50,500 bases of DNA from a candidate division TA06 bacterium 32_111 (GTDB lineage Bacteria; Hydrothermota; 32-111): the NCBI GenBank assembly GCA_001508335.1, contig LGFX01000011.1, positions 1-50,500 of the forward strand, written 5' to 3'. The notes beneath the pieces are model-generated. The model did not search any database. It was not told the origin of the DNA and saw only the letters and a program-made list of their open reading frames with translations. The position numbers and the translations under genes are program-made. How positions within the stretch are numbered: position 1 is the stretch's first letter; the number at the start of each line of letters is the position of its first letter. Of the stretch, positions 10,008 through 19,057 are shown piece after piece.

Positions 10008-10137
10008 TTACTTCAATATAATTATTTTTGTCTTTATCTCTGTTTTACCCATATTTCCTCTTATATAATACTCCCCTGTTGCATAATCTCTCTTATTTAT
10101 CGTCACTTTCGTATATCCCTTCTCTAGTGTTCCTCTC
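10008..10137 (-). pseudogene. Remnant: C-terminal sorting-domain fragment of a surface protein
   Basis: The minus strand reads about 43 codons ending in TAA at 10010-10008: GTLEKGYTKVTINKRDY, then ATGEYYIRGN, then ending KIIILK. The pattern Lys-Gly-Tyr ... Gly-x-Tyr-Tyr-Ile ... Gly ... Lys-Ile-Ile-x-x-Lys matches the tails of the two secreted proteins at 14466-16205 (NGVYFVDYKNGLKEKIFIIK) and 44494-47022 (KGIYYIKFKNDGKEIVDKV). No start codon or upstream domain remains: the frame runs back into a GC-rich element and a stop near 10170. It therefore looks like the last bases of a deleted surface-protein gene. The frame is intact, so decay is recent or this is a recombination product. Confidence 0.55.
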
Positions 10138-10163
10138 CGGGGACGGTGCTTGACAGTGTGACA
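10137..10163 (-). repeat. Short GC-rich element at the edge of the remnant (possible interspersed repeat)
   Basis: Positions 10137-10163 are far richer in G/C than the flanks and contain TGTCACACTGTCA (a TGTCA direct repeat around CAC) followed by AGCACCGTCCCCGG on the minus strand. It abuts the surface-protein relic exactly where its coding similarity ends. From memory, similar TGTCAAGCACCGTCCC strings recur between genes in many uncultivated bacteria, sometimes near Y1/REP-associated transposases. No second copy is visible here, so the repeat call is tentative. Confidence 0.3.
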
Positions 10164-10189
10164 TTTTTAAAATTTTTTATCACTAAAAA

Positions 10190-10879
10190 CTAAAGTTTAT
10201 CACTTCTATTGATACTTGTTTTTGATATTTTTATCATGTATTGAAAATAGATTATCAAAAGTATTAAAGTCAAACCTCCCAAAATATCCTTCATCGATAT
10301 TATAAAATTGTAAAGGAAATGAACAGATATTGGTACAATTAGAGCAAATGAAAGGTATAAAAGTTTCAAACTTTTCACACTATTTAAAAATTTTGCTTTC
10401 ATGAAAAAATATCCCATAACTATGCCAAACATCGTGTGTGCAGATATTGCCGTGAATGGTCTTAAAAATGCAACAAGAACACCAAACCTGTATACATATA
10501 AGATGTTTTCTAAGAAAGCAAAACCTAAAGAAATTAAAACAGAATAGAATATTGCATCGAAAGGTTCATCAAAATTTTTATTGTTGAAAATCAGTAATAA
10601 AAAAGAGAGGAATTTTAAACTCTCCTCTATAACTCCGCCAACAATTCCAGAATGAAAAATGGGTGCAACTTTAAAGGATCTGAGCGATTCTATCAACAAC
10701 TCTTCCAAAAAAATAGCTGGGAATATTATAAAAACACCAGAAACAAAAGAAAACAAAATCATACCCAAAGGTTCTTTCTTTTTCCTATCCCTTTTATAAA
10801 AATATGTAATCAGTATAATGAAAGGAAGTATTGAAAGTATTATCTCCAAAGGACCAAAATTGCTACTTTGGTCCCTCAT
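10190..10879 (-). CDS. PrsW-family intramembrane metalloprotease
   Basis: 229 aa with about seven hydrophobic segments. The PrsW/CAAX-protease-like motifs are all present: GGVIEESLKF (Glu-Glu-x-x-Lys), FDAIFYSVLISLGFAFLEN, SAHTMFGIVMGYF and the C-terminal HFLYNF. PrsW of Bacillus cleaves the anti-sigma factor RsiW; homologues elsewhere cleave unknown membrane substrates. It overlaps guaB by 17 bp as the last gene of rnr-guaB-prsW. No anti-sigma factor is visible nearby, so the target is unknown. Confidence 0.85.
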   Translation of the reverse strand: MRDQSSNFGPLEIILSILPFIILITYFYKRDRKKKEPLGMILFSFVSGVFIIFPAIFLEELLIESLRSFKVAPIFHSGIVGGVIEESLKFLSFLLLIFNNKNFDEPFDAIFYSVLISLGFAFLENILYVYRFGVLVAFLRPFTAISAHTMFGIVMGYFFMKAKFLNSVKSLKLLYLSFALIVPISVHFLYNFIISMKDILGGLTLILLIIYFQYMIKISKTSINRSDKL

Positions 10880-12305
10880 AGTTTGGGGCTTCCTTTGATA
10901 TTATAACATTATGAGGGTGGTTCTCTTTAACCGATGCGTAAGAGATTTTTACAAAATTTGCTTTCTTTTGCAAATCTTTTATATCTTTTGCTCCACAGTA
11001 ACCCATACCAGACCTTATTCCACCAACAAGTTGAAACAACACTTCAGAAACTTTTCCCTTATATGGAACTCTTGCCACAATACCTTCTGGAACGAGTTTC
11101 TGTGCATCATCTTGAAAATACCTGTCCTTTGAACCTGCAAGCATAGCATCTATAGACCCCATTCCTCTGTAAACTTTGAATTTCCTTCCATCCATTATCA
11201 CAGTTTCTCCAGGTGCCTCATCGGTTCCTGCAAGAAGTCCACCTATCATAACAACATCCGCACCTGCAGCAAGTGCTTTCACTATATCTCCAGAATAAAC
11301 TATACCTCCATCAGCGATAAGTGGTATTTTGTTTGATGATGTTGCGGTTTTGACATCCATAATGGCTGAAAGTTGCGGAACTCCAACACCTGCAATAACT
11401 CTCGTTGTACATATAGAACCTGGACCTATCCCTACCTTAACACCATCAACACCTGCGTCTATAAGATGTTTTGCACCATCTTTAGTAGCAACATTCCCAG
11501 CAATAACATCTATCTTAAATCTTTTTTTAATCTCTTTAACTTTTGAAATAACATTTTTAGAATCACCATGTGCAGAATCTATAACTATAATATCAACTCC
11601 TGCTTCAACAAGTTTTTCTGCCCTTTCTAACGAATCAGCAGTAACACCTATAGCAGCACCAACTCTCAACCTTCCCAACTTATCTTTACATGCAAAAGGA
11701 TGTTCGACAAGGTTTAAAATATCTTTTATCGTAATAAGTCCAATAAGATGGTTGCTATCATCAACAACAGGCAACTTCTCAATCCTTTTCTCTCTAAATA
11801 TCTCCTTTGCCTTTTTCAAATTTATACCTTTTTTTGCAACAACAAGATCTTTACTAGTCATCCTTTCCTTAACCTTAACATTCATGTTTTCTTCAAAAAG
11901 TATATCCCTTTTTGTCAGTATCCCTACCAGCCTTTTCTTTTCATCAACAACAGGCAAACCTGAAAGGTTGTAATCTTTCATATATTTTTTAGCATCACCT
12001 ATAGTCTGATCTGGGGACAAAGTTAAAGGATCCTGTATCATTCCAGATTCATACCTTTTAACTTTTTTAACCTCTTCAGATTGCTGTTTTACACTCATAT
12101 TTTTATGGATTATTCCTAAACCTCCCTCTTTGGCTATCTCTATAGCCATAGAACTTTCAGTTACAGTATCCATAGCAGCGGAGATTATAGGAATATTGAG
12201 GGAAATATTTTTCGTAAGTTCAGTTTTAAGTAATATATCCTTAGGCAGAACTTCAGAGTATTGTGGAACAAGTAAAACATCATCAAAAGTCAATCCTTCC
12301 TTCAT
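10863..12305 (-). CDS. guaB: Inosine-5'-monophosphate dehydrogenase
   Basis: About 480 aa. TIM barrel interrupted by two CBS domains (about 90-205), with catalytic loop [17 protein letters not shown] (Cys300) and the C-terminal flap GSKDRYFQD. It oxidises IMP to XMP with NAD+, the committed step to GTP. There are two adjacent ATGs (12308 and 12305). The GGAGG at 12314-12310 is 1 nt from the first and 4 nt from the second, so the second is the likelier start. It follows rnr closely (stop at 12316). Confidence 0.96.
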   Translation of the reverse strand: MKEGLTFDDVLLVPQYSEVLPKDILLKTELTKNISLNIPIISAAMDTVTESSMAIEIAKEGGLGIIHKNMSVKQQSEEVKKVKRYESGMIQDPLTLSPDQTIGDAKKYMKDYNLSGLPVVDEKKRLVGILTKRDILFEENMNVKVKERMTSKDLVVAKKGINLKKAKEIFREKRIEKLPVVDDSNHLIGLITIKDILNLVEHPFACKDKLGRLRVGAAIGVTADSLERAEKLVEAGVDIIVIDSAHGDSKNVISKVKEIKKRFKIDVIAGNVATKDGAKHLIDAGVDGVKVGIGPGSICTTRVIAGVGVPQLSAIMDVKTATSSNKIPLIADGGIVYSGDIVKALAAGADVVMIGGLLAGTDEAPGETVIMDGRKFKVYRGMGSIDAMLAGSKDRYFQDDAQKLVPEGIVARVPYKGKVSEVLFQLVGGIRSGMGYCGAKDIKDLQKKANFVKISYASVKENHPHNVIISKEAPNYEGPK

Positions 12306-12315
12306 CATTCCTCCA

Positions 12316-14421
12316 TCATTTATTTTTCTTTTTTATAACCTTTTCAATCTTCAAGTCAAGTATCATCCTTTCTGGGATGATGTTTAAAATCTTTACCAAC
12401 ACTTTATCACCTATAGTGATAATTTTTTTTGTATTAACTCCATAAATCGATATCTCATCATCACAAACATGATAAAAATCATCCTCTATATCCCTATACC
12501 TTACAAGTCCATCTATGAAAAGATCTTTAAGTTGAATGAAAAGCCCAAATGGAGTAACGGATGTTATAACACCCTCATAATTCTTTTTTTGATGATCCTT
12601 TAAATAGTACAGTTTGGCAACATCGTAAGCGTTCCTTTCAGCCTTCTCTGATGCTATCTCTCTTTCTGTAGAATGCTTAGCAACTATTTCAAGATCATCA
12701 TAATTGAAAATTTTTCCCTCTATAACCTTTCTCAACTGTCTATGAATAACAAGATCGGGATACCTTCTTATTGGTGAAGTAAAATGTGTATAATATTTCA
12801 AACCAAGTCCATAATGTCCATAATTTTTTGTTGTGTATTTTGCCTTCATCATAGATCTTAAAACGAGTTCTCTCACTATGAATCCAAGATCACTTTTTTT
12901 ACTTTTTTCTATAACACTCTGTAACTCTATTCCATCAAGTTTTTTAATCTTTATCCCATACTCTTTCAAAACATCTTTAAGATGGTAAAGTTTTTCCATA
13001 TCAGGCTCTTCATGTATCCTGTATAAAGTCATTCTTGCATTTTGAGTTAAAAATGTTGAAATGAGGTTGTTCGCGGTTATCATAAAATTTTCAACTATTT
13101 TGTGTGATCTTAACCTTTTTTTCTCTTTGATACTCTTTATATTACCTTCCCTATCAAGTTTTATCTCAACTTCAGGTATATCAAAATCTATTCTTCCCTC
13201 AAGAAAGGATTTCTTTGAAATCTCTTCGGACAACTTTTCCATTAAAGAAATGTCACTATAAAATGGATCATCATTTTTAGATTCTAAAATATCCTCAACC
13301 TCTTCATATGTGAATCTTCTTTTACTTTTAATAACTGACGGGAAAATATTATAATGTTCAATCTGATAATTTTTATTGAAAGTTACTTCACAGGTTATCG
13401 TATACCTTTCCTCATAAGGTTTTAAAGAACAGATATCGTTTGATAACTTCTCAGGAAGCATTGGAACTGCCCTCGAAACAAGATAGACACTTGTTCCCCT
13501 TCTGAAAGCTTCTTTATCTATAGCACTGTTCTCTCGGACAAAGTAAGAAACATCGGCAATATGTACTCCAAGTAAAATTTTCCCATCCCTCAATTCAACT
13601 GAAACAGCATCATCAAAATCTTTCGCATTTACAGGGTCTATCGTAAAAATATTTTTATTTGTCAGATCTACTCTATTTTTAAAATCCTCTTCTGGATTGA
13701 ACTTTATCTTTTTTACCTCATTTAAAACATCTTCAGGGAAATTTTCAGAAAATCCGTTTTCTATTAAAATCATCTTCTCGATAAGATCGAGCCTGTTTTC
13801 AGATTTTAACTCTTTCTCAATGACCCCTGTTGGATTCAACTTTGGAGACAACCATTTGTTCAATTTTACAACGACTCTCTTTTCGAGAAACTTCTCAAGA
13901 TCCCTTCCGTCATCTATGAAAATGTTCTTTAAAATCTTTTTATCATCTGGAACAACATAAAAAAAACTCCCACTCCTTTTTAAAATACCTGTTATCCTAT
14001 CAGATCTCCTTTCAACAACAGATACAACCTTTCCTTCCAGCCTTTTTCCTTCTTTTCCACCTATAATTTTTACAAGAACTCTATCCTTATCCAATGCTGT
14101 TCCCATAAGATGGAGGGGAATAAAAATATCCTCTTTCAGATCATCCCTTATAAGAAAGCCGAAACCTTTCGGGTTAACATCAAGAACACCTGAAACTATG
14201 TTCATCTGCGAAGGGACACCGAATTTATCGTTTTTAAGAACAACCAAAAAACCTTTCTTTAATAAATTTTCAACTATCAGATTAAGTTTTTCATCATCCT
14301 TTACCTTTAAAACTTTTGATAGTTCCTTTTTGGAAAAAGGTTTTTTAAACTTGTTCAGTATCCTTTTTTCTATGTTTGATGGAATAGAAAGATTATTCCT
14401 TCCTTTTCTTTTCTTCTTCAT
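12316..14421 (-). CDS. rnr: Ribonuclease R (RNase II/R family 3'-5' exoribonuclease)
   Basis: 701 aa in RNase R order: N-terminal winged-helix region, cold-shock-like OB domains (GVLDVNPKGFGFL), the RNB catalytic domain with TIDPVNAKDFDDAVS (catalytic Asp cluster) and the HFTSPIRRYPDLVIHR motif, then a C-terminal S1 domain (GVITSVTPFGLFIQL) and a short basic tail. It degrades structured RNA processively. First gene of rnr-guaB-prsW, with no Shine-Dalgarno sequence before its ATG; the -10 box ends 6 nt upstream, predicting a leaderless mRNA. Confidence 0.95.
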   Translation of the reverse strand: MKKKRKGRNNLSIPSNIEKRILNKFKKPFSKKELSKVLKVKDDEKLNLIVENLLKKGFLVVLKNDKFGVPSQMNIVSGVLDVNPKGFGFLIRDDLKEDIFIPLHLMGTALDKDRVLVKIIGGKEGKRLEGKVVSVVERRSDRITGILKRSGSFFYVVPDDKKILKNIFIDDGRDLEKFLEKRVVVKLNKWLSPKLNPTGVIEKELKSENRLDLIEKMILIENGFSENFPEDVLNEVKKIKFNPEEDFKNRVDLTNKNIFTIDPVNAKDFDDAVSVELRDGKILLGVHIADVSYFVRENSAIDKEAFRRGTSVYLVSRAVPMLPEKLSNDICSLKPYEERYTITCEVTFNKNYQIEHYNIFPSVIKSKRRFTYEEVEDILESKNDDPFYSDISLMEKLSEEISKKSFLEGRIDFDIPEVEIKLDREGNIKSIKEKKRLRSHKIVENFMITANNLISTFLTQNARMTLYRIHEEPDMEKLYHLKDVLKEYGIKIKKLDGIELQSVIEKSKKSDLGFIVRELVLRSMMKAKYTTKNYGHYGLGLKYYTHFTSPIRRYPDLVIHRQLRKVIEGKIFNYDDLEIVAKHSTEREIASEKAERNAYDVAKLYYLKDHQKKNYEGVITSVTPFGLFIQLKDLFIDGLVRYRDIEDDFYHVCDDEISIYGVNTKKIITIGDKVLVKILNIIPERMILDLKIEKVIKKKNK

Positions 14422-14427
14422 AAATTG

Positions 14428-14455
14428 AGTTTAAAGAAATTTTCTATTCTGTCAA
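14428..14455 (-). promoter_or_regulatory. Promoter of rnr-guaB-prsW (predicted leaderless)
   Basis: On the minus strand TTGACA (14455-14450), a 16-nt spacer and TAAACT (14433-14428). Only CAATTT separates the -10 box from ATG 14421, so transcription should begin at or next to the A of the start codon. The -35 box lies 11 nt after the protease gene's stop. Confidence 0.65.
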
Positions 14456-14465
14456 CAGTTACTAT

Positions 14466-16205
14466 CTATTTTATTATAAAAATTTTCTCCTTTAAACCAT
14501 TTTTATAATCAACAAAATAGACACCATTTTCAAGGAAGGAAAGATCTAAAAATTTTAAATTTCCAGTTCCTGAACTGAAAACCTTCTTTCCTGTTTTATC
14601 GAAAATCTCAACATACTTGATAGAATTATCCTGGAAAAATATCTTGTTTCCGAAAATCAGAGGTTTTTTCGGTTCAAAGTTAACATTGAACTCTTTTATT
14701 ACCTTTTTATCTATAAAGGTGAAACCGATTATTTTATAATTATGTTTTCCTGTAAAGTTAATCCTGTCTTTAACCTTTCCCTCGAGGATTTCAGATTCGA
14801 AAATGATTTTATCATCCCTTACAATCTGAACTCCTACAAAATCTGGAGGTAAAATGTAATCGAAAGAGACCTCTCCAGTTAAAGGATCAAAATAATAATT
14901 TATTTCACACTCTTCCTTTTCCACTGTCGAAGTAAGTCCATATATGAAATTTGTCCATGGATAACATGCACCGTTGGTAGAACCGTTGTAATAAGATGAA
15001 GCTCCCCATCTATGTGTTGATGCTGTGTATTCTACCTCAAAATAGTAGATGTTGTTATCATCTGGCAAGTATATCCCAAGACCGTGTGAGTTTGGAAATT
15101 TGGCTTGCCAATCGTCAGGATTCATCCTTTCTATAACATTCATAATATTTACAGCGTAACCTTTCACCCTTGTGCCTATGTTTGAATTGTTGTTAAGAAG
15201 TTCACAGAAATGGTAAAGATCTTTGAAATCCTCATAGAAAGTTCCTGTAGACATCTCCTGTGCTCCATCTATACATGATTGGACATCTGAAGCATTTCTT
15301 CCACCTTCATCGAGTATAAGATATTTTGCAAGGTTAAAAATCTGACTTTTCAGATACAAAAGTTCATTTTCAGTTATCCCGTTAAAATAGTCGCTGTTAT
15401 TAATAACATTGTATGTTAGGGTATTTTCTGTTGAAGTTCCATAATAGTCCTTATAATCCTTCACCATAAGATACCCAAGCCAGGCGTGTGAAGTTGGTGC
15501 ACTTGTTGCAAGTGATGTTATAAAAGAGTTATAATACCAGCCAGCAAAAGGAATGTTAGCCTCAGAGTAAACCAACATATCGGCTATATCATACATATCC
15601 CATAAAACTTCCATATAAGCCATGACACACATATCGCAACCTATAAAATAAAAATCCTTACCGATTTTTTTAGCAGCACCTTCCAGTGCAGCCCTCCATT
15701 CACCAGAAGCACCACTCATAAAATCGCCATCAGTATCATCAGACATACCACCTTTAAAAGGGATACCATCTTTTCCCCATCCAGCACCATGGTTCCACAT
15801 AATTAGTCCATAATTTGTAGCTTTATAATTTTTCGCTGCCCATGCTGCAAAATCTATAAGAGTTTGCGGATCAGCCATATTTTTTTCACCCAAAACAACA
15901 CTCGCCAGATCATTTATCTTACCATCAGTTCCATTACCTCCACCTGAAAGATGGTAATAACGGGTATCACTACGCGTTCCACCATCATCAACATAACCTC
16001 CATAGGAAGGATGCCCATCAACACATATAACTATATCAAGGTTTGATGTGAGGTTTCCATATGCAGCCTCTATCTCATCTATATCATCGTTTATGGCTGA
16101 AGAAAGATTGTTATCACCACATATGTAGACCATCAGAGTAAAAGCTTTTCCGTTAATCGATATTACCAAAAAAATTGAAAGTATTAAAAATAATAACTTT
16201 TTCAC
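14466..16205 (-). CDS. Secreted clostripain-like (C11) cysteine protease with C-terminal sorting domain
   Basis: 579 aa starting at GTG (16205), with a strong ribosome site (GGAGG). Signal peptide at about 1-20 (MKKLLFLILSIFLVISINGK). C11 catalytic His139 in MWNHGAGW and catalytic Cys193 in GCDMCVMAYMEV. C11 enzymes cleave after Arg or Lys. The C-terminal ~90 residues form a beta-rich module ending LENGVYFVDYKNGLKEKI..., the pattern of type IX-like sorting/anchoring domains (IFDKTGKKVFSSGTGN before it). It is therefore exported and probably held at the surface. No type IX secretion genes are in this window. Confidence 0.88.
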   Translation of the reverse strand: MKKLLFLILSIFLVISINGKAFTLMVYICGDNNLSSAINDDIDEIEAAYGNLTSNLDIVICVDGHPSYGGYVDDGGTRSDTRYYHLSGGGNGTDGKINDLASVVLGEKNMADPQTLIDFAAWAAKNYKATNYGLIMWNHGAGWGKDGIPFKGGMSDDTDGDFMSGASGEWRAALEGAAKKIGKDFYFIGCDMCVMAYMEVLWDMYDIADMLVYSEANIPFAGWYYNSFITSLATSAPTSHAWLGYLMVKDYKDYYGTSTENTLTYNVINNSDYFNGITENELLYLKSQIFNLAKYLILDEGGRNASDVQSCIDGAQEMSTGTFYEDFKDLYHFCELLNNNSNIGTRVKGYAVNIMNVIERMNPDDWQAKFPNSHGLGIYLPDDNNIYYFEVEYTASTHRWGASSYYNGSTNGACYPWTNFIYGLTSTVEKEECEINYYFDPLTGEVSFDYILPPDFVGVQIVRDDKIIFESEILEGKVKDRINFTGKHNYKIIGFTFIDKKVIKEFNVNFEPKKPLIFGNKIFFQDNSIKYVEIFDKTGKKVFSSGTGNLKFLDLSFLENGVYFVDYKNGLKEKIFIIK

Positions 16206-16223
16206 AAGCCCTCCTTTTTTTTT

Positions 16224-16251
16224 ATTTTATCATAAACTTATCAGATATCAA
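16224..16251 (-). promoter_or_regulatory. Promoter of the clostripain-like protease gene
   Basis: On the minus strand TTGATA (16251-16246), a 16-nt spacer and TAAAAT (16229-16224), then a short leader with AAAGGAGGG before the GTG start at 16205. In contrast to the leaderless promoters of the window, this one has room for a ribosome site. Confidence 0.55.
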
Positions 16252-16253
16252 TA

Positions 16254-16877
16254 TCAAAAATATTCTAAAGGATTATGCTTTAGATAGTAGTTTATGTTAA
16301 GATTTTTCAACATAAAATTTTCATCCCTGTATTCAAAAATTGTAGTTGATGCTGGATCAAAATGTATCTTCCAGAAATATGGCTTTTCAATACCCAAAAT
16401 ACCTGCAACAAGAGGTTTCAGAACTGCTCTATGGGTTACAACCAGAATGTTTCCTTTTGATATCCTGACAAGTTCTTTCAACCTATTTTTACTTCTTTTC
16501 ATTACATCATCAAGTTTTTCCATGCCTTCAACTTCAAGATATTCTGGGTTTTTTTTCCAGATCTCCCACTCTTTTGGAAAATTCTTTTCAACATAATCTT
16601 TCGTTAAATTTTCCCATGGTCCCAAACTTATATTGTTGAAGTTTTCATCCTTCTTTACTTCGATCTTTTTCAGATCAGCGATAGGTTGTGCTGTTTGTAA
16701 AGATCTTTTCAGTGGACTTGAAACTATCATTTCGAATTCAAAATCCTTTAAAAAATCTTTAAGGTCATTTGCCTGTGCCATTCCAATATCTGTAAGAGGG
16801 AAATCAACTCTTCCCCTGAATTTGTTATCTCTATTCCCTTCACTCTCTCCATGTCTTACAAGGAATATAAGCATCAT
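16254..16877 (-). CDS. Histidine phosphatase family protein (phosphoglycerate mutase-like)
   Basis: 207 aa. The RHG motif LVRHGESEGN (phospho-accepting His9), RGRVDFPLTDIGMAQA, SSPLKRSLQTAQPI, and the second catalytic His in VTHRAVLKPLV define the branch-1 histidine phosphatase family. Members include phosphoglycerate mutase GpmB-like, alpha-ribazole phosphatase CobC and broad phosphatases; the substrate cannot be assigned. The ATG overlaps the dinG stop by 4 bp (ATGA), so it is the last gene of pilB-dinG-phosphatase. Confidence 0.88.
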   Translation of the reverse strand: MMLIFLVRHGESEGNRDNKFRGRVDFPLTDIGMAQANDLKDFLKDFEFEMIVSSPLKRSLQTAQPIADLKKIEVKKDENFNNISLGPWENLTKDYVEKNFPKEWEIWKKNPEYLEVEGMEKLDDVMKRSKNRLKELVRISKGNILVVTHRAVLKPLVAGILGIEKPYFWKIHFDPASTTIFEYRDENFMLKNLNINYYLKHNPLEYF

Positions 16878-19057
16878 AAAACTCCCGTAAATTCGTTAAA
16901 ATCTAAAATTTTTGGTTCAACAAAGAATTCTGATATAACTTTTTTACCATACTTTTTCGTTACAATCCTCTCATCAAGAATGTATATCTCACCTTTATCA
17001 TCCTTTCTTCTTATAAGCCTTCCCATTCCCTGTTTCAATTTTAAAATAGTATAGGGAAGTGAATAATCGTAAAACGGGTCAAAACCTTTGTTCTTCAAAT
17101 TCTCACCCTTTTTCAAAAATACAGGGTCATCGGGAACGAGAAATGGAAGTTTAAGTATAACAAGTATTTCTAAAAGATCTCCGGGAAGATCAATCCCTTC
17201 CCAGAAAGTGCTTGTTCCAACAAGAATACCATCCTTTCTCGTTTTATACTGAAGTAAAATTTTCTCGTTGTTTCCCTCTTTTACCTGAAAGATGAATTTA
17301 GGATCGCTAAGATTTTTCTTGAGGTATTCTATCTGCTGATAAGATGTAGTCAAAACAAGTGTTCTCTTTCTTTTTTCCTCAACTTTTCTTAAAAAAGTTA
17401 TAACATTTTCCATAAACTGTTCAGTGTTTGGATCTCCAATATTTTTGAAACAGAAGATTGTCATCTGATTTTTGTAATCGAAAGAGGAAAGAAAAACCTC
17501 TTCCCTGTATTTTCTTTTGGAAATGTTAATTCCAATTCTATCCTTGAAAAAACCAAAATCGTTTGAAGACTTCAAAGTTCCCGATGTAAACAGTATTGAT
17601 GTTTTTTCTTTTTTTCTTAAAAAGTTTGAAAACTGTTCTCCGGTATTCACAAGTATCGCATTTAGGATTAAATTTTTATTTTTTGTGTTCAAATCGTAAA
17701 AGAAAGCGTAATCTGAATTGTTCGCTTCAGTTGTAACAACGAAAGATTCATAGATCTTTGCTGATTCTTCAACAAGATATTTTAAATTATGTTTTATTTC
17801 AAGATTTTTAAATTTGGAATCTTTTAGTATTTTTAAAGTTTTTTCACCATTCTCTCTTATCGAATAAAGGAGTTGTTTTATCTTCAAAATATAGGTTTTT
17901 ACATTTTCAAAGATTTTAAAGTCGTAAACATCTTTTTCCTTTTGATCAGGTGTAACTTTCTCCAAAATGTTTTCGTAAAGTATTTCAAAATTTTCATAAA
18001 GGGTGTTCAGGAACGAATACACTTCCGTAAAGAAGTTGAAACAATCATAGGAAAGTGATGATTCCTCAACACTTTTCAAATCCTCTTTTACCCTTTTTAT
18101 GAAGTATTTTAGAATTTTGAATATCTCGAAAAAATCAATGGTGTAAGAATAAACATCTGAAATAACATTCTCAAGGTTATGAGCCTCATCGAAAATTATC
18201 ATTTCAAAATCGCCAAGTATACTTTTAGGAAGTGTTTCATTTATTAAAGTTAGATAATGGTTTGTAACAACTATCTGACTTGAAAGAACCTTTTCTTTCA
18301 ATCTCAAAAAGAAACATATATTTGAAAAGGGACATTCCAAATCCTGACAGTATCTACTATCACATGTTATATCATCATAGGTTATCCCTTTCATGAACTT
18401 CAAACTGTTTATATCTCCTGTTTTTGAAATCTGTATAAATCCCTCTGTTGCAAGTTTCATCAAAGGATGGAATTTTTCCATATTTTCATAATATTTTGAA
18501 AAACAGAAATAGTTTGAAATACCTTTTATGTTAATCGTTGAAAAACTTACTTTAGCATTGTATGAGGCGAGTTTTATATCTTTTGTAAAAATCTGTTCCT
18601 GCAAACTTTTTGTGTTGGTAGATATTAAAAATCTTTTCGATTCGATATTTTCCATCATAGGAAGAAGATATGCAAGGGTTTTTCCAATTCCGGGTGGTGC
18701 CTCAGCGATAAGAACACTTTTCTCCTTCAATAAATTTTCAACATTCTCTCTGAAAATTTTTTGACCATCCCTTTCTTCAAGTTGTGGTTTCTTTCTGGAT
18801 GGATTAACAACTTTGAATGCTTCCTCTTCAAGTTGTTCCTTCTTATCTTTACCTTGAGCCTCTTCCTTCAAAAGTAAAAGCAACTCCAAAAATGGTCCTG
18901 AAGAGTAAGAAAGTATGAACGAATTTATCAGTGAATTACTGTAAGATGAGACCCTATCTTTGAACTCTTTAAAGGAAAATTTGCCTATCTTTTCGAAAAG
19001 TATAGAATTTTTTTCCTCATCGGAAATTTGTGAAAAAAGTTTTTTTATTCTATCCAA
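16874..19057 (-). CDS. dinG: DinG-family ATP-dependent DNA helicase (XPD-like, FeS)
   Basis: 727 aa. Walker A in EAPPGIGKT (119-127), a set of cysteines for the FeS domain (Cys185, 232, 237, 242, 248), DEAH box 290-293, and the C-terminal helicase domain with TSTFWEGIDLPG and QGMGRLIRR. This is superfamily 2, XPD/DinG group, which unwinds DNA 5'-3' including R-loops and forked structures. There is no N-terminal exonuclease domain; the first ~110 residues are unassigned. It overlaps the pilB end by 8 bp. Confidence 0.85.
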   Translation of the reverse strand: MDRIKKLFSQISDEEKNSILFEKIGKFSFKEFKDRVSSYSNSLINSFILSYSSGPFLELLLLLKEEAQGKDKKEQLEEEAFKVVNPSRKKPQLEERDGQKIFRENVENLLKEKSVLIAEAPPGIGKTLAYLLPMMENIESKRFLISTNTKSLQEQIFTKDIKLASYNAKVSFSTINIKGISNYFCFSKYYENMEKFHPLMKLATEGFIQISKTGDINSLKFMKGITYDDITCDSRYCQDLECPFSNICFFLRLKEKVLSSQIVVTNHYLTLINETLPKSILGDFEMIIFDEAHNLENVISDVYSYTIDFFEIFKILKYFIKRVKEDLKSVEESSLSYDCFNFFTEVYSFLNTLYENFEILYENILEKVTPDQKEKDVYDFKIFENVKTYILKIKQLLYSIRENGEKTLKILKDSKFKNLEIKHNLKYLVEESAKIYESFVVTTEANNSDYAFFYDLNTKNKNLILNAILVNTGEQFSNFLRKKEKTSILFTSGTLKSSNDFGFFKDRIGINISKRKYREEVFLSSFDYKNQMTIFCFKNIGDPNTEQFMENVITFLRKVEEKRKRTLVLTTSYQQIEYLKKNLSDPKFIFQVKEGNNEKILLQYKTRKDGILVGTSTFWEGIDLPGDLLEILVILKLPFLVPDDPVFLKKGENLKNKGFDPFYDYSLPYTILKLKQGMGRLIRRKDDKGEIYILDERIVTKKYGKKVISEFFVEPKILDFNEFTGVL

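Noticed and set aside
11329-11973. Long plus-strand open frame (214 codons) opposite guaB.
   Set aside because: It is exactly antisense to an unmistakable IMP dehydrogenase; the Ser/Thr/Pro-rich low-complexity protein has no family features. Shadow of codon bias.
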